Shown: positions 44,815 to 54,069 of the stretch, one piece after another
Layout of the letters: the number at the start of each line of letters is the position of its first letter
Numbering within the stretch: position 1 is the stretch's first letter
Source of the DNA: Pseudomonas subflava
GTDB lineage: Bacteria > Pseudomonadota > Gammaproteobacteria > Pseudomonadales > Pseudomonadaceae
NCBI RefSeq assembly: GCF_023823685.1
Contig: NZ_JAMXBF010000009.1
Coordinates: forward strand, 341,835 to 405,834
Length of the DNA: 64,000 bases
Reading direction: 5' to 3'
Translations under genes and position numbers: made by a program
Notes under the pieces: generated by a model
Databases searched by the model: none
What the model saw: only the letters and a program-made list of their open reading frames with translations
What the model was told of the DNA's origin: nothing

Positions 44815-45753
44815 ATGAATCCAGCCGCCATCGCCACCCTGCAGCAGCACCTGCTGCGCGCCTTCGCCGACCTGCCGCCCGAGGCGCGCCGCCTGTTCCA
44901 CGGCCGTGGCCGGCAGTGGCCGGGCTTGGAGCAGATCACCGTCGACTGGCTGCAGGGCGTGCTGCTGGTGTCGCTGTTCCGCGAGCCCGACGAGGCCGAG
45001 CTGGCCGAACTCAGGCAGATGCTGCTGGCCCTGGGCGACTCGCCGGCCTGGGCCGCCAGCGGCGCCGCGCACCTGTTGCTGCAGCACCGCTACCGCGCCG
45101 ACAGCGCCACCGACTACCTGCTCGGCGCGCCCCTCGAGCGTCATGAAATCGACGAAGACGGTCTGCGCTACCTGCTCGATTTCGGCCGCAAGCAGAACTG
45201 CGGCCTGTTCCTCGACATGCGCATGGGGCGGCGCTGGTTGCGCGAGCAGGCCGGCGGACGGCGGGTGCTCAACCTGTTCGCCTACACCTGCGGTTTCTCC
45301 GTGGCGGCCATCGCCGGCGGCGCGGAGCGGGTGGTCAACCTGGACATGTCGCGCCCGGCCCTGAGCCGCGGCCGCGATAACCACCGGCTGAACGGCCACG
45401 ACCTGTCGCGGGTCGGCTTCCTCGCCCACGACCTGTTCAACTCCTGGGGCAGGCTGCGCCGCGAGGGGCCGTACGAGCTGATCGTGGTCGACCCGCCGAG
45501 CTTCCAGAAGGGCAGCTTCGTGCTCACCCGCGACTACGCCAAGATTCTGCGCCGCCTGCCCGAGCTGCTGACGCCCGGCGGCCAGGTCCTGGCCTGCTGC
45601 AACGATCCGGGCCTGACGCCCGATTTCGTGATCGCCGAGGCCGCCCGCGAGGCGCCGCAGCTGCATTACCGGCAGCGCCTGGACAACCCGCCGGAGTTCG
45701 CCGACATCGACCCGGACCGGGCGCTCAAGGTACTGCTGTTCGCGGTGGATTAA
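44815..45753 (+). CDS. RlmI-like class I SAM-dependent methyltransferase
   Basis: A 312-residue methyltransferase. Motif I is VLNLFAYTCGFSVAAIAGGA, the acidic loop is NLDMSRPALSRGRDN, and motif IV is LIVVDPPSFQKGSF, as in the RlmI/RlmK family of rRNA cytosine/guanine methyltransferases. It lacks the N-terminal PUA domain of RlmI, so a nucleic-acid substrate is likely but not proven. I choose ATG 44815; an in-frame ATG at 44785 overlaps TAGAAT, which looks like the -10 element. The 3' end overlaps the convergent AraC gene by 4 bp. Confidence 0.75.
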   Translation: MNPAAIATLQQHLLRAFADLPPEARRLFHGRGRQWPGLEQITVDWLQGVLLVSLFREPDEAELAELRQMLLALGDSPAWAASGAAHLLLQHRYRADSATDYLLGAPLERHEIDEDGLRYLLDFGRKQNCGLFLDMRMGRRWLREQAGGRRVLNLFAYTCGFSVAAIAGGAERVVNLDMSRPALSRGRDNHRLNGHDLSRVGFLAHDLFNSWGRLRREGPYELIVVDPPSFQKGSFVLTRDYAKILRRLPELLTPGGQVLACCNDPGLTPDFVIAEAAREAPQLHYRQRLDNPPEFADIDPDRALKVLLFAVD

Positions 45754-46325
45754 CCGGCCACTACCCCGAGGGACATATCCCCAGGGATAACCCGCAGCGC
45801 CGCCGCCGGGCGAGCGTTGAGCTGGCGCCAGCGCTTGGGGGTGATGCCCACCAGGCGGCCAAAGGTGCGGCTGAAGTGCGACTGGTCGGCGAAACCGCAT
45901 TCCAGACTGATCGAGGAGATGGGCAGGGCGCTGTCGCGCAGCAGCTCCTGGGCCCGGCGCACGCGCAGGTCCAGCGCCCAGTCCTGCGGCGACATGCCGG
46001 TGGCCTTCTTGAAGGCGCGGGAGAAGTGGCTGCGCGACATGGCGCACTGCTCGGCGACATCGGCGATGAACAGCCGCGCGTTGAGGCTGCGCGACAGGAT
46101 CTCCTTGGCCTTGCGCTCCTGCCAGGGCGCTAGCGACAGCCGCTCGCGGTTCGCCGGCGGCTGCCGGTAGCGCTCCAGCAGGTGCTCGCAGAGCTGCAGC
46201 CCGGCCCGGGACACGCGCTCGCGCTCGCTGTCCGCGGGCGACTGCAGCGCTTCCTGCAGGGTGACGATCAGTCGGTAGGTCTGAGTGTCCAGGGCGGCCG
46301 CCGCCGGTGTGGCCATCGCGTTCAT
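45750..46325 (-). CDS. AraC-family regulator, short N-terminus
   Basis: A 191-residue protein. Residues about 80-180 hold the two helix-turn-helix motifs of AraC/XylS (NARLFIADVAEQCAMSRSHF, then LPISSISLECGFADQSHFSR). The first 70 residues are too short for a sugar-binding cupin domain and have no recognised fold, so sensing is by some other route or by level control. GGAGAGA precedes ATG 46325. It lies just after the long kinase gene on the same strand and may be part of its circuit. Confidence 0.85.
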   Translation of the reverse strand: MNAMATPAAAALDTQTYRLIVTLQEALQSPADSERERVSRAGLQLCEHLLERYRQPPANRERLSLAPWQERKAKEILSRSLNARLFIADVAEQCAMSRSHFSRAFKKATGMSPQDWALDLRVRRAQELLRDSALPISSISLECGFADQSHFSRTFGRLVGITPKRWRQLNARPAAALRVIPGDMSLGVVAG

Positions 46326-46411
46326 GGCGTTCTCTCCGTCTCGAATGGTGGAGAGCGTGCGCCTCGGGTTCCGTCGGCGTCCTTGGCGATTCCTGAAAAG
46401 TTCTGAAGCCC

Positions 46412-49400
46412 TCAGCCGCGCTGGCCGGGCAGGGTGAAGTAGAACAGGTTCTCGTCGTGGCGCCCGCGGCTGGCGCCGAGCACGCCGCCATGGGCGGAAA
46501 TGATGGAGGCGCAGATGGCCAGCCCCATGCCCATGCCGGAGGCCTTGGTGCTGAAGAAGGCCTGGAACACCTTGCCCAGTTTCTCCGGCGGTACGCCCGG
46601 GCCGCTGTCCTCGACCACCACCAGCACTTCCGCGCCCACCGGCCGGGCCAGGATGTGCAGCTGGCGCATGCTGGGCGGCAGCGCCTGCATGGCCTCCACG
46701 GCGTTGACGATCAGGTTGCGCAGCACCTGTTGCAGCTGGATGGCGTCGCCGAGCACCGGCAGCGCCGGCGCCATGTCCAGGCTCAGCACCACGTGCTTGT
46801 CGTCCAGCTCGGCGCGAGTGATGTCCAGCACCTGGCGGATCACTCGCTCCAGCGCCACCGGCTTGCGCTGGATCGCCTTGCGCCGGGCGAGGGTGCGCAT
46901 GGCACGAACGATGTCGGCGGCGCGCTGACCCTCGCCGAGGATGTCCTGCAGGCTTTCCAGGGCGTCGCCGATGGCCGGCTGCGGGCGGTCCAGCCAGCGC
47001 AGGCTGGCGCCGGCGTTGGACAGGATCGAGGCCAGCGGCTGGTTGATCTCGTGGGCGATGGAGGCGGCCAGCTCGCCGAGCATGGTGGCCTGGGAGGTGC
47101 GGTCCAGTTCGGCGCGGGCGTTGCGCAGGGCGGCCTCGGCCTGGCGCCGCTCGCTGATGTCGCAGACCACGCCGATGAACGCCTCGCCGTCCGGCTCGCC
47201 AGCCAGTTCCAGGTAGCGCGGCGTGCCGTCCAGCGCCACGGTGCGGCATTCCAGGCGGAACGGCTGCAGGCGCTCGCAGGCGTTGCTCAGCGCCCGCACG
47301 AAGCGTGCGCGGTCGTCGGCATGCACCAGCACGGCGGGGTCGTGCAGGTGGCGGTCGTCGGGCAGCACCGGCAGGCCGAGCTCGGCGATCAGCCGCGGCG
47401 ACCAGAACGAGGCCTCGCTCTGGTGCCGCCAGAGAAAGGTGCCGTAGCGGTTCACCGCCTGGCCGATGGCCATCAGCGCCTGGGTGCGCCGCAGCGTGCT
47501 CTCGCTCTCGCGGCGCCGCCGGTTCTCCGCCAGCAGGTCGCCGTACAGCCGTGCGGTGCTCAGGGAAATCGCCGCCTGGGCGGCGAGCAGTTCCAGCACG
47601 TCCATCCGCGCCGGCTCGAAGGCGCCCTGGGTCAGGCAGTTCTCCAGGTACAGCGCGCCGATCGCCTGGTTCTGCTTGAGCAGCGGCACGCACATCAGCG
47701 AGCCGTTCTCCACCCGTGCCAGGTAAGGGTCTTCGCCGAAGCGCCGCAGCGCCTCGGCACCGCCCATCAGCAGCGATTCGCGGCGCCGCATCACCTGGCG
47801 CGCCAGGCTCAGGGGCGCCGCCGCGCTGGCGGCGGGCGGCGGCTGCAGGCGCACGTCGATGCCACGACTGTCGGCCAGGCCGACCGCCGCGACCCGCAGG
47901 TCGTCGTCCTCGCCCAGCAGCAGCGCGGTGTAGGTGGCGCCGGCGTGCACGGCGGCGTTGGCCAGCAGCGTTTCGATCAGCGCGCTCGGCTCGATCTCGC
48001 GGGACAGCGCCTGGCAGGCGCGGGTGATCGACAGCAGGTCACGCTGCTGCCCGGGCGGCAAGGCCTGCGCCGTCGGTTGCGGCTGCTCGCGGAGGAAGGC
48101 GTGCTCGGCCTCCAGCTGCTGCGCCAGGGTCTTCGCGCCCCAGCGCCGCCAGGCGTCGCGGGCCTGACGCAGGTGGGTGCGGAAGCCGACCTGCAGGCCC
48201 AGGGCCTCGTAGCAGCGCGCGGCCATCTCGTGGGACAGCCCCTTGAGGTGCACCGCGCCGCAGTGTTCGGCCTTGGCGATGGCGTCCTCGTAGCGTTGCA
48301 GCGCCTCCAGGCTGCGGCCCTCCAGGCGCAGCAGCTCGGCTTCGGCCACGGCCAGGCGGTCGGCGAAGTAGCGCGGGTTGAGCTCGGCCCACAGGCGCAG
48401 GCGCTGCATCGGCAGGCCGAACTCCTGGGGCCGGCCGGTGGCGGTCTGCAGCGCCGCGCGGTTGAGCACGGTGAACAGCGCCAGGTCGATCAGGTGGATG
48501 TGCGCCGGCGCCGACCAGGTCAGGGTCCAGGCCCGGTCGAGGTGGGTCGCGGCGCCCTCGAAGTCGCCTTCGAGGAAGTGCAGCAGGCCCTCGAACAGCT
48601 GCCACCAGAAGTGCAGCGGCCCCATGTGGCTGCGGGCCACGCGTGCGGCCAGCTCTTCATAGGGCGGGATGGGCAAGCTGCCGGAGCTGTCGCCGGCCAG
48701 GCGCCGGATGTAGCGGGCCTGGGCGTACAGGATGCTCTGCGCGTCGTCGAATTCCAGGTTGCGGGCCATGGCCAGGCCGGCGTCGATCTGCCGCAGCATG
48801 CGCTCGATGGGGGCGCCGAGCACCAGCAGGTCGGAGACGATGTGGTTGTTGGCGTAGCAGGCGAAGCTCGGCGAACCCTGCGCCAGGCTGGCGCGGAAGG
48901 CCGATTCCGCGCATTCCAGGGCGAACGGCAGCGGCCGCGTCCACACGCTGACCTGGTCGAGGGCCACCAGCACCGCCGTGCGGCCGCTGGCGTGGCGCGG
49001 CAGGTCGGCCAGGCGGCGCGCGGTGGCGGCGAACCGGAAGCCTTCCTGGTAATGGTCGAAGTGATGCGCGCTGGCCACGCCGAGCCAGGCCAGGGCCTGC
49101 ACCGCCGGGGTGCTCATGCCGAATTCCAGGCTGAGGCTGGCGATGCGGCAGGTGCTCAGCAGCATCAGGTCGGGCTGGATGAAGGAGCCGGGGATCACCG
49201 TGGCGGCGAGCAACTCGACGATGGCCTGGATGCCGGGGTTGTCGATGTCCGGCAGGCTGGCGAAGACCTCCGGCGAGCGTCCGCCCAGCGCCAGCTGCAG
49301 CGCCTGCCAGGCCTGCTCGGCATGGCCCAGGCGCGCATCCAGCGGCAGCGCCACGCCCAGCTCCGCCAGGCCCTGGGCGGCGGTGTCCACGGCGCCGGCA

Positions 49401-51808
49401 TAGTCGCCGCACAGCGAGCGGATCTCGCAGCGCTGGCGATAGAGCTCGGCGCGCTGCAGCGGCGCGGTGGTGGCTTCGAGCAGTGCCGCCGCCTGGCGCT
49501 CGGCGGCGTCGTAGTCGGCGTTGAGGATCAGCCCCTGGACGTGCAGCAGCGCGATTTCCCGGGCCCGCGGGCCGTCGGCGCCGGCCAGTCGACGGGCCGG
49601 CTCGAGGTAGTCGAGGGCCGTCGCGGCGGCCGCGGCGGACATGGCCAGGCGCGCCGCGCGCAGCAATAAATCGACGAACGCGGCTTGCTGCGGCGCCTGC
49701 AGCGGGGCGTCGGCGGCGCGCAGCACCTGCGCCGCCACCCGGTACACCGCCTCCGGCTCGGCATCCGCGGCGAGCAGGTCGAGCAGTGCCAGGGCGAACT
49801 CCACCGCCATGGTCTGGCGCATGGGCTCGGGAATGCGCCGCTTGGCCGCCTCCCAGATGGTGTCGTGGCTGAATGCGAAGCCCTCGTGATCCTGCGCCAG
49901 CAGCCCGGCCTTGAGCGCCGGGCGCAGCCGGTTGAGGAGCTGGTCCGGGCTGGCGTCGCAGACCGCGGCCAGGTGCGCCAGTGGCGTGTGGTTGCCGAGC
50001 AGCGCCAGGGCGCCGAGCACGTCGCGGGTGGCGTCCGGCAGGCGCTCCAGGCGCAGGCGCAGCAGCGCGGCGGCGTCCTCGAGCTGCGCGGCGTCGGCCA
50101 CGGCGCCCTCGGACTCGCGCAGCAGCGCGACGAACTGGGCGAGGTACAGCGGGTTGCCGTTGCCGCGCAGGCTCAGGCGCTCGGCCAGCAGCGCGGTTTC
50201 GTCGGCCGGCAGGTCCAGCTCGGCCTGCAGCAGGGCGGTGATCTCGGCGGCGCCCAGCGGCCGCAGGATGATTTCAACGGTGCGTGCGCCGAGGCTGCGG
50301 CAATGCCCGAGCAGGGCCTGCAGGGCGTCGTCCGGCGTGTGGTCGCGGTAGGCGGCGATCAGCAGCAGGTGGTCGAAGCTGGAGGGCGCCAGCTCAGCGA
50401 GGAAGACGCGGGTCTCGTCGTCGATCCACTGCACGTCGTCGAGGAACAGCAGCAGCGGCTGCTCGCGGCGGGCGAGCGTCGCCAGCAGGCGCTGCAGCAG
50501 GCCGTGCAGATGGCGGCGCGCCTCGCTCACCGGCGGCGGATTGGCGCTGGCCGGCAGCGGCCCGGTGAGCCACTCCAGTTCCGGTATCAGGCGCGCCAGC
50601 AGGGCGCCGTTCTGGCCCAGCGCCTCGCGCAGGCGCTGGCCGCGGCGGCGCACCTCTTCCGGCGCCTCTCCGGCCAGGCGCGCGAACAGCGAGGCGAACG
50701 CGGCGCAGAGGGTGGCGTAGGGCTGGCGATGACGCGACTGCTCGCACTTGGCGTTGGCGAACAGCAGCGCCTCGCCGCGCTGGCTGCGGCGCAGCTGGCG
50801 CATCAGCGAGGTCTTGCCGATGCCGGCCTCGCCGCCGATCAGCACCGCGCCGCCCAGCCCGTCCTGCAGGCGGGCGACGGCGGCGTGCAGGGTGGCCAGT
50901 TCGGCGTCGCGGCCGACCAGATGATCACCCGCGCGTCCGGCGGGCGCCGGCGCGGCGCGGCGGATGCCGCCGCTCTCGCGCCATTCGTCCAGGCAGCGGC
51001 GCAGCTCCGCTTCCAGCTGCTGGGCCGAGTCCGGGCGCTGGCCCGGCTGCTTGGCCATCAGCCAGGCGAGCAAGTCGTCCAGCCCCGGCGGCAGGCCCGG
51101 GCGGTGCTCGGTGACGGTCGGCGCCGGCACCGCCACGTGCTGATGCAGCCAGCGCACCGGGTCGCTGGCGCTGAACGGCAGGCGCCCGCTGAGCAGCTCG
51201 AAGAAGCTCACGCCCAGGGCGTACAGATCGCCGCGTGTCGAGGGCGTCTGCTCGGGCGGCAGGTAGGCCAGGCTGCCGTCGGGCAGCGGCGGAATGCCGT
51301 CCGCGCTGCCGTCGCTGGGCATGGCGAAGGCGAAGCCGGTCAGACGCACGCGGCCGTCGTCGCCGAGGATCAGGTTGTCCGGGCGGATGTCGCGGTGCAG
51401 CAGGCCGTGGCGATGCATCTGCGCCAGCGCCGCGGTGGCGGCGATGGCCAGGTGCAGGAAGCGCTCCACCGACAGCGGCATGGCGGCGACGGCCGAGAGC
51501 GGCTTGCCGCCATCGTCGTCGAGCACCAGCAGCGGGCCTTCGGCGGTGCTCAGGCGCGCCAGCGGCAGCAGCGCCCAGGCCTCGGCCAGACTCGGGCCCA
51601 GGCCGTATTCGCGGTCGAGACGGGCCAGTTCCCACTGTGAGGCGCGCGGACTGGCGCGAACCACCAGCCAGCGCCGCCCGGCCCGGGTATCGCGGACACG
51701 CCAGCGGGTCAGCTCGCCGCTGCGGTCGATGCCGCGCCACTCGACCCGTTCGAGCCAGGCGTCGTCGAAGCGCGGATTGCCGGCGAGGGGTGGGGCGACG
51801 ATGCTCAT
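46412..51808 (-). CDS. Giant multidomain sensor: kinase-like, AAA/STAND ATPase, GAF, PAS, histidine kinase
   Basis: A 1798-residue soluble signalling protein. Domains in order: Ser/Thr kinase-like (about 30-275; HRDIRPDN at 138-145), a STAND/MalT-like ATPase (Walker A GGEAGIGKT at 325-333, then LLLFLDDVQWIDD), a long helical repeat region (about 600-1250), GAF (about 1270-1420), PAS (about 1435-1560) and a histidine kinase (H-box IAHEINQPL with His1586, N-box NLIVNAVEAM, G-box GMGMGLAICASII). The kinase-like domain has GFA in place of DFG and no clear VAxK lysine, so it is probably a pseudokinase. CGGAG supports ATG 51808. The adjacent regulator gene at 51951 is its likely partner. Confidence 0.85.
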   Translation of the reverse strand: MSIVAPPLAGNPRFDDAWLERVEWRGIDRSGELTRWRVRDTRAGRRWLVVRASPRASQWELARLDREYGLGPSLAEAWALLPLARLSTAEGPLLVLDDDGGKPLSAVAAMPLSVERFLHLAIAATAALAQMHRHGLLHRDIRPDNLILGDDGRVRLTGFAFAMPSDGSADGIPPLPDGSLAYLPPEQTPSTRGDLYALGVSFFELLSGRLPFSASDPVRWLHQHVAVPAPTVTEHRPGLPPGLDDLLAWLMAKQPGQRPDSAQQLEAELRRCLDEWRESGGIRRAAPAPAGRAGDHLVGRDAELATLHAAVARLQDGLGGAVLIGGEAGIGKTSLMRQLRRSQRGEALLFANAKCEQSRHRQPYATLCAAFASLFARLAGEAPEEVRRRGQRLREALGQNGALLARLIPELEWLTGPLPASANPPPVSEARRHLHGLLQRLLATLARREQPLLLFLDDVQWIDDETRVFLAELAPSSFDHLLLIAAYRDHTPDDALQALLGHCRSLGARTVEIILRPLGAAEITALLQAELDLPADETALLAERLSLRGNGNPLYLAQFVALLRESEGAVADAAQLEDAAALLRLRLERLPDATRDVLGALALLGNHTPLAHLAAVCDASPDQLLNRLRPALKAGLLAQDHEGFAFSHDTIWEAAKRRIPEPMRQTMAVEFALALLDLLAADAEPEAVYRVAAQVLRAADAPLQAPQQAAFVDLLLRAARLAMSAAAAATALDYLEPARRLAGADGPRAREIALLHVQGLILNADYDAAERQAAALLEATTAPLQRAELYRQRCEIRSLCGDYAGAVDTAAQGLAELGVALPLDARLGHAEQAWQALQLALGGRSPEVFASLPDIDNPGIQAIVELLAATVIPGSFIQPDLMLLSTCRIASLSLEFGMSTPAVQALAWLGVASAHHFDHYQEGFRFAATARRLADLPRHASGRTAVLVALDQVSVWTRPLPFALECAESAFRASLAQGSPSFACYANNHIVSDLLVLGAPIERMLRQIDAGLAMARNLEFDDAQSILYAQARYIRRLAGDSSGSLPIPPYEELAARVARSHMGPLHFWWQLFEGLLHFLEGDFEGAATHLDRAWTLTWSAPAHIHLIDLALFTVLNRAALQTATGRPQEFGLPMQRLRLWAELNPRYFADRLAVAEAELLRLEGRSLEALQRYEDAIAKAEHCGAVHLKGLSHEMAARCYEALGLQVGFRTHLRQARDAWRRWGAKTLAQQLEAEHAFLREQPQPTAQALPPGQQRDLLSITRACQALSREIEPSALIETLLANAAVHAGATYTALLLGEDDDLRVAAVGLADSRGIDVRLQPPPAASAAAPLSLARQVMRRRESLLMGGAEALRRFGEDPYLARVENGSLMCVPLLKQNQAIGALYLENCLTQGAFEPARMDVLELLAAQAAISLSTARLYGDLLAENRRRRESESTLRRTQALMAIGQAVNRYGTFLWRHQSEASFWSPRLIAELGLPVLPDDRHLHDPAVLVHADDRARFVRALSNACERLQPFRLECRTVALDGTPRYLELAGEPDGEAFIGVVCDISERRQAEAALRNARAELDRTSQATMLGELAASIAHEINQPLASILSNAGASLRWLDRPQPAIGDALESLQDILGEGQRAADIVRAMRTLARRKAIQRKPVALERVIRQVLDITRAELDDKHVVLSLDMAPALPVLGDAIQLQQVLRNLIVNAVEAMQALPPSMRQLHILARPVGAEVLVVVEDSGPGVPPEKLGKVFQAFFSTKASGMGMGLAICASIISAHGGVLGASRGRHDENLFYFTLPGQRG

Positions 51809-51950
51809 CGACGAGGCTCCGCGCGAGTTGCCCGGGCGCGCCGGGGCGAGGCGAGCAGGCGCCGGCGGATCGAGGCTGGGTCGTCGCTGACGCACACGAT
51901 CTGCATGAGGGGCCTTTGGCTGTCGGGAAAGGGGGCGCCGGTGGCGCGGC

Positions 51951-52928
51951 TCAGGCCGGCTCGGCGTGGGGGTGGAGTTCCGGGAGCATGCCCAGCACAC
52001 GTCCCACCATGAGCAGATCTACCAGGGTCCTGGTGCAGAGTTTTGTCATGATGTGCTTTTTGTGCACCTTCACGGTCACCTCCTGCAGGCCCAGCTCGGC
52101 GGCGATCTCCTTGTTCAGGCGGCCGCGCACGAGGCCGGCGAAGATCTGCCGCTCGCGCTCGGTCAGGCTGGCGTAGCGCGCCCGCACCGAGCGGCACAGG
52201 GTGCTCTCGGCGTGGCGGCTGTGGGCCCGTTCCATCGCCTCGCGCACGGAGGCGAGCAGCCGGCACTCGTCCACCGGCTTGGTCAGGAAGCCCAGGGCGC
52301 CGGCCTTCATGGCGCGCACCGACATGTCGATGGTGCCGAAGCCGGTCATGAACACGATGGGGAAGGGCGCCTGGCGCCGGGCCAGCTCGTCGAGCAGGTC
52401 GAAGCCGCTGCCCTCGTTCAGGCGTACGTCGAGCAGCAGGCAGGCCGGGCGCTCGAACACGCAGTCGGCGAGGAAGGCCGCCGCTGAGGCATGGCCGGTG
52501 GCGGCGATGCCCATCGAACGCAGCAGGCGCACCAGCGCGGCGCAGACCGCCGGCTCGTCGTCCACCACGTGGACATGGGCCAGGGATTTCCAGCCCTCGT
52601 CGTCGCAGCATGTCGGCGCGGCCTCGACCGGTGGCGGTTCGCTGGCGAGGTTGAGGCGGTAGCCGCGGCGCGGCACCGTTTCCAGCAGGCGCGAGTCCAG
52701 CTGCAGCACGCGGCGCAAGGTCGAGACTTGCACCTGCAGGTTGTTCTCTTCGACCACCGTGTCGGGCCAGATGGCGGCGATCAGCTCGTCCTTGGTCACC
52801 AGCCGATTGGGCGCCGCCAGCAACACCTCGAGCAGGGCGAACGCGCGGCTGCCGAGCCGAACCGGTTCGCCCTGCAGGAAGGCCTCTCGTCGCTCTACCG
52901 AGAGCCAAGCTTCGCCTAGCCGAATCAT
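51951..52928 (-). CDS. Response regulator with OmpR-type wHTH, receiver and LuxR/FixJ-type HTH
   Basis: A 325-residue protein with an uncommon layout. Residues 1-95 are an OmpR-like winged helix (LGSRAFALLEVLLAAPNRLV, LRRVLQLDSRLLETVPRRGY). Residues 115-235 are a receiver with DDE, phosphoacceptor Asp167 in LLLDVRLNEG and the lysine in LTKPVDE. Residues 253-315 are a FixJ/LuxR-type HTH (LTERERQIFAGLVRGRLNKE). So a single receiver is flanked by two different DNA-binding folds. It lies 142 bp upstream of the giant kinase gene on the same strand and is its probable cognate regulator. Divergent from a LysR gene. Confidence 0.88.
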   Translation of the reverse strand: MIRLGEAWLSVERREAFLQGEPVRLGSRAFALLEVLLAAPNRLVTKDELIAAIWPDTVVEENNLQVQVSTLRRVLQLDSRLLETVPRRGYRLNLASEPPPVEAAPTCCDDEGWKSLAHVHVVDDEPAVCAALVRLLRSMGIAATGHASAAAFLADCVFERPACLLLDVRLNEGSGFDLLDELARRQAPFPIVFMTGFGTIDMSVRAMKAGALGFLTKPVDECRLLASVREAMERAHSRHAESTLCRSVRARYASLTERERQIFAGLVRGRLNKEIAAELGLQEVTVKVHKKHIMTKLCTRTLVDLLMVGRVLGMLPELHPHAEPA

Positions 52929-53115
52929 GGGGTTACTCGTTGTTTTGCAAGGAAATTATTGTTGCGCTTCGCAGCGGGTTGGTTTCACCGTAGAGGATGT
53001 CCGACGACTTCTCAACCGAAGATTTCGAGACCCGGCAATTCGCACAAATATTCAAGTCCGGCCGTTTCGCCTGTGCTCAAATGACAGGACTCGCCGCATA
53101 TCTGGATGATGGTCG

Positions 53116-54024
53116 ATGAACCGAAACGAGCTGCGTCACCTCGACATGAACCTGCTGGTGGTGTTCGAGGCACTGATGATCGAACGCAACCTGACCCGCG
53201 TGGGCGAGAAGCTGTTCATCACCCAGTCCACGGTGAGCGCGGCGCTGAGTCGCCTGCGCGACCTGTTCGACGACCCGCTGCTGATCCGCAACGGCCGGCA
53301 GATGGAGCCGACCCCGCGGGCGCTGCACATCTTCGAGGAAGTGCGCCCGGCGATGGACGTGATCAGCGCGGCGGTGAGCCGGGCCAAGGCCTTCGACCCG
53401 GCCACCAGCACCAACGTGTTCCGCCTGGGCCTGTCCGACGACGCCGAGTTCGGTCTGTTCCCCGCGTTGCTCAACGCCCTGCAGCAGGAGGCGCCGAACA
53501 TCACCGTGGTGGTGCGCCGCGCCAACTTCCTGCTGATGCCGGCGCTGCTGGCGTCCGGCGAGATCTCGGTGGGCGTGAGCTACACCACCGACCTGCCGGC
53601 CAACGCCAAGCGCCGCAAGCTGCGCGACATCGGCGTCAAGGTGCTGCGCGGCGATTCGCGCCCTGGCCCGCTGACCCTCGACGAATACTGCGCCCGGCCC
53701 CATGCGCTGGTGTCCTTCTCCGGCGACCTGTCCGGCAACATCGACAACGACCTGGCCAACGTCGGCCGCTGCCGCAAGGTGGTGCTGGCGGTGCCGCAGT
53801 TCGGCAGCCTGCGCGCGCTGCTGCGCAACACCGAGATGGTCGCCACGGTGCCGGACTACGCCGCCTGCATCCTCGCCGAGGACGGCGTGCTGCGCGCCGA
53901 CGACGCGCCGTTCGCGATCAACGAGTCGGAGCTGTCCATGGTCTGGAGCGGGGTGTACGACAGCGACCCGGCCGAGAGCTGGCTGCGCGAGCGCATCCTC
54001 CAGTACATGGCCGCGCCGGCCTGA
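53116..54024 (+). CDS. LysR-family transcriptional regulator
   Basis: A 302-residue LTTR. The N-terminal winged HTH is LDMNLLVVFEALMIERNLTR and FITQSTVSAALSRLRD; the C-terminal periplasmic-binding-like effector domain begins about residue 95. ATG 53116 follows ATGGTCG without a clear ribosome-binding site, but conservation fixes the frame. It belongs to the NodD/LinR-like group (RHLDMNLL). It is divergent from the response regulator and convergent with the OprD gene, whose regulator it might be. Confidence 0.88.
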   Translation: MNRNELRHLDMNLLVVFEALMIERNLTRVGEKLFITQSTVSAALSRLRDLFDDPLLIRNGRQMEPTPRALHIFEEVRPAMDVISAAVSRAKAFDPATSTNVFRLGLSDDAEFGLFPALLNALQQEAPNITVVVRRANFLLMPALLASGEISVGVSYTTDLPANAKRRKLRDIGVKVLRGDSRPGPLTLDEYCARPHALVSFSGDLSGNIDNDLANVGRCRKVVLAVPQFGSLRALLRNTEMVATVPDYAACILAEDGVLRADDAPFAINESELSMVWSGVYDSDPAESWLRERILQYMAAPA

Positions 54025-54069
54025 GTCGAGCCCGCGCGGCGGCGCGGGTCGCCGCGGCGCCCGGGTGTT

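Noticed and set aside
46457..49669. Long open frame antisense to the giant kinase gene
   Set aside because: It is composed of Ala/Gly/Arg/His-rich sequence with no domain and is fully explained by the GC bias of the opposite strand.
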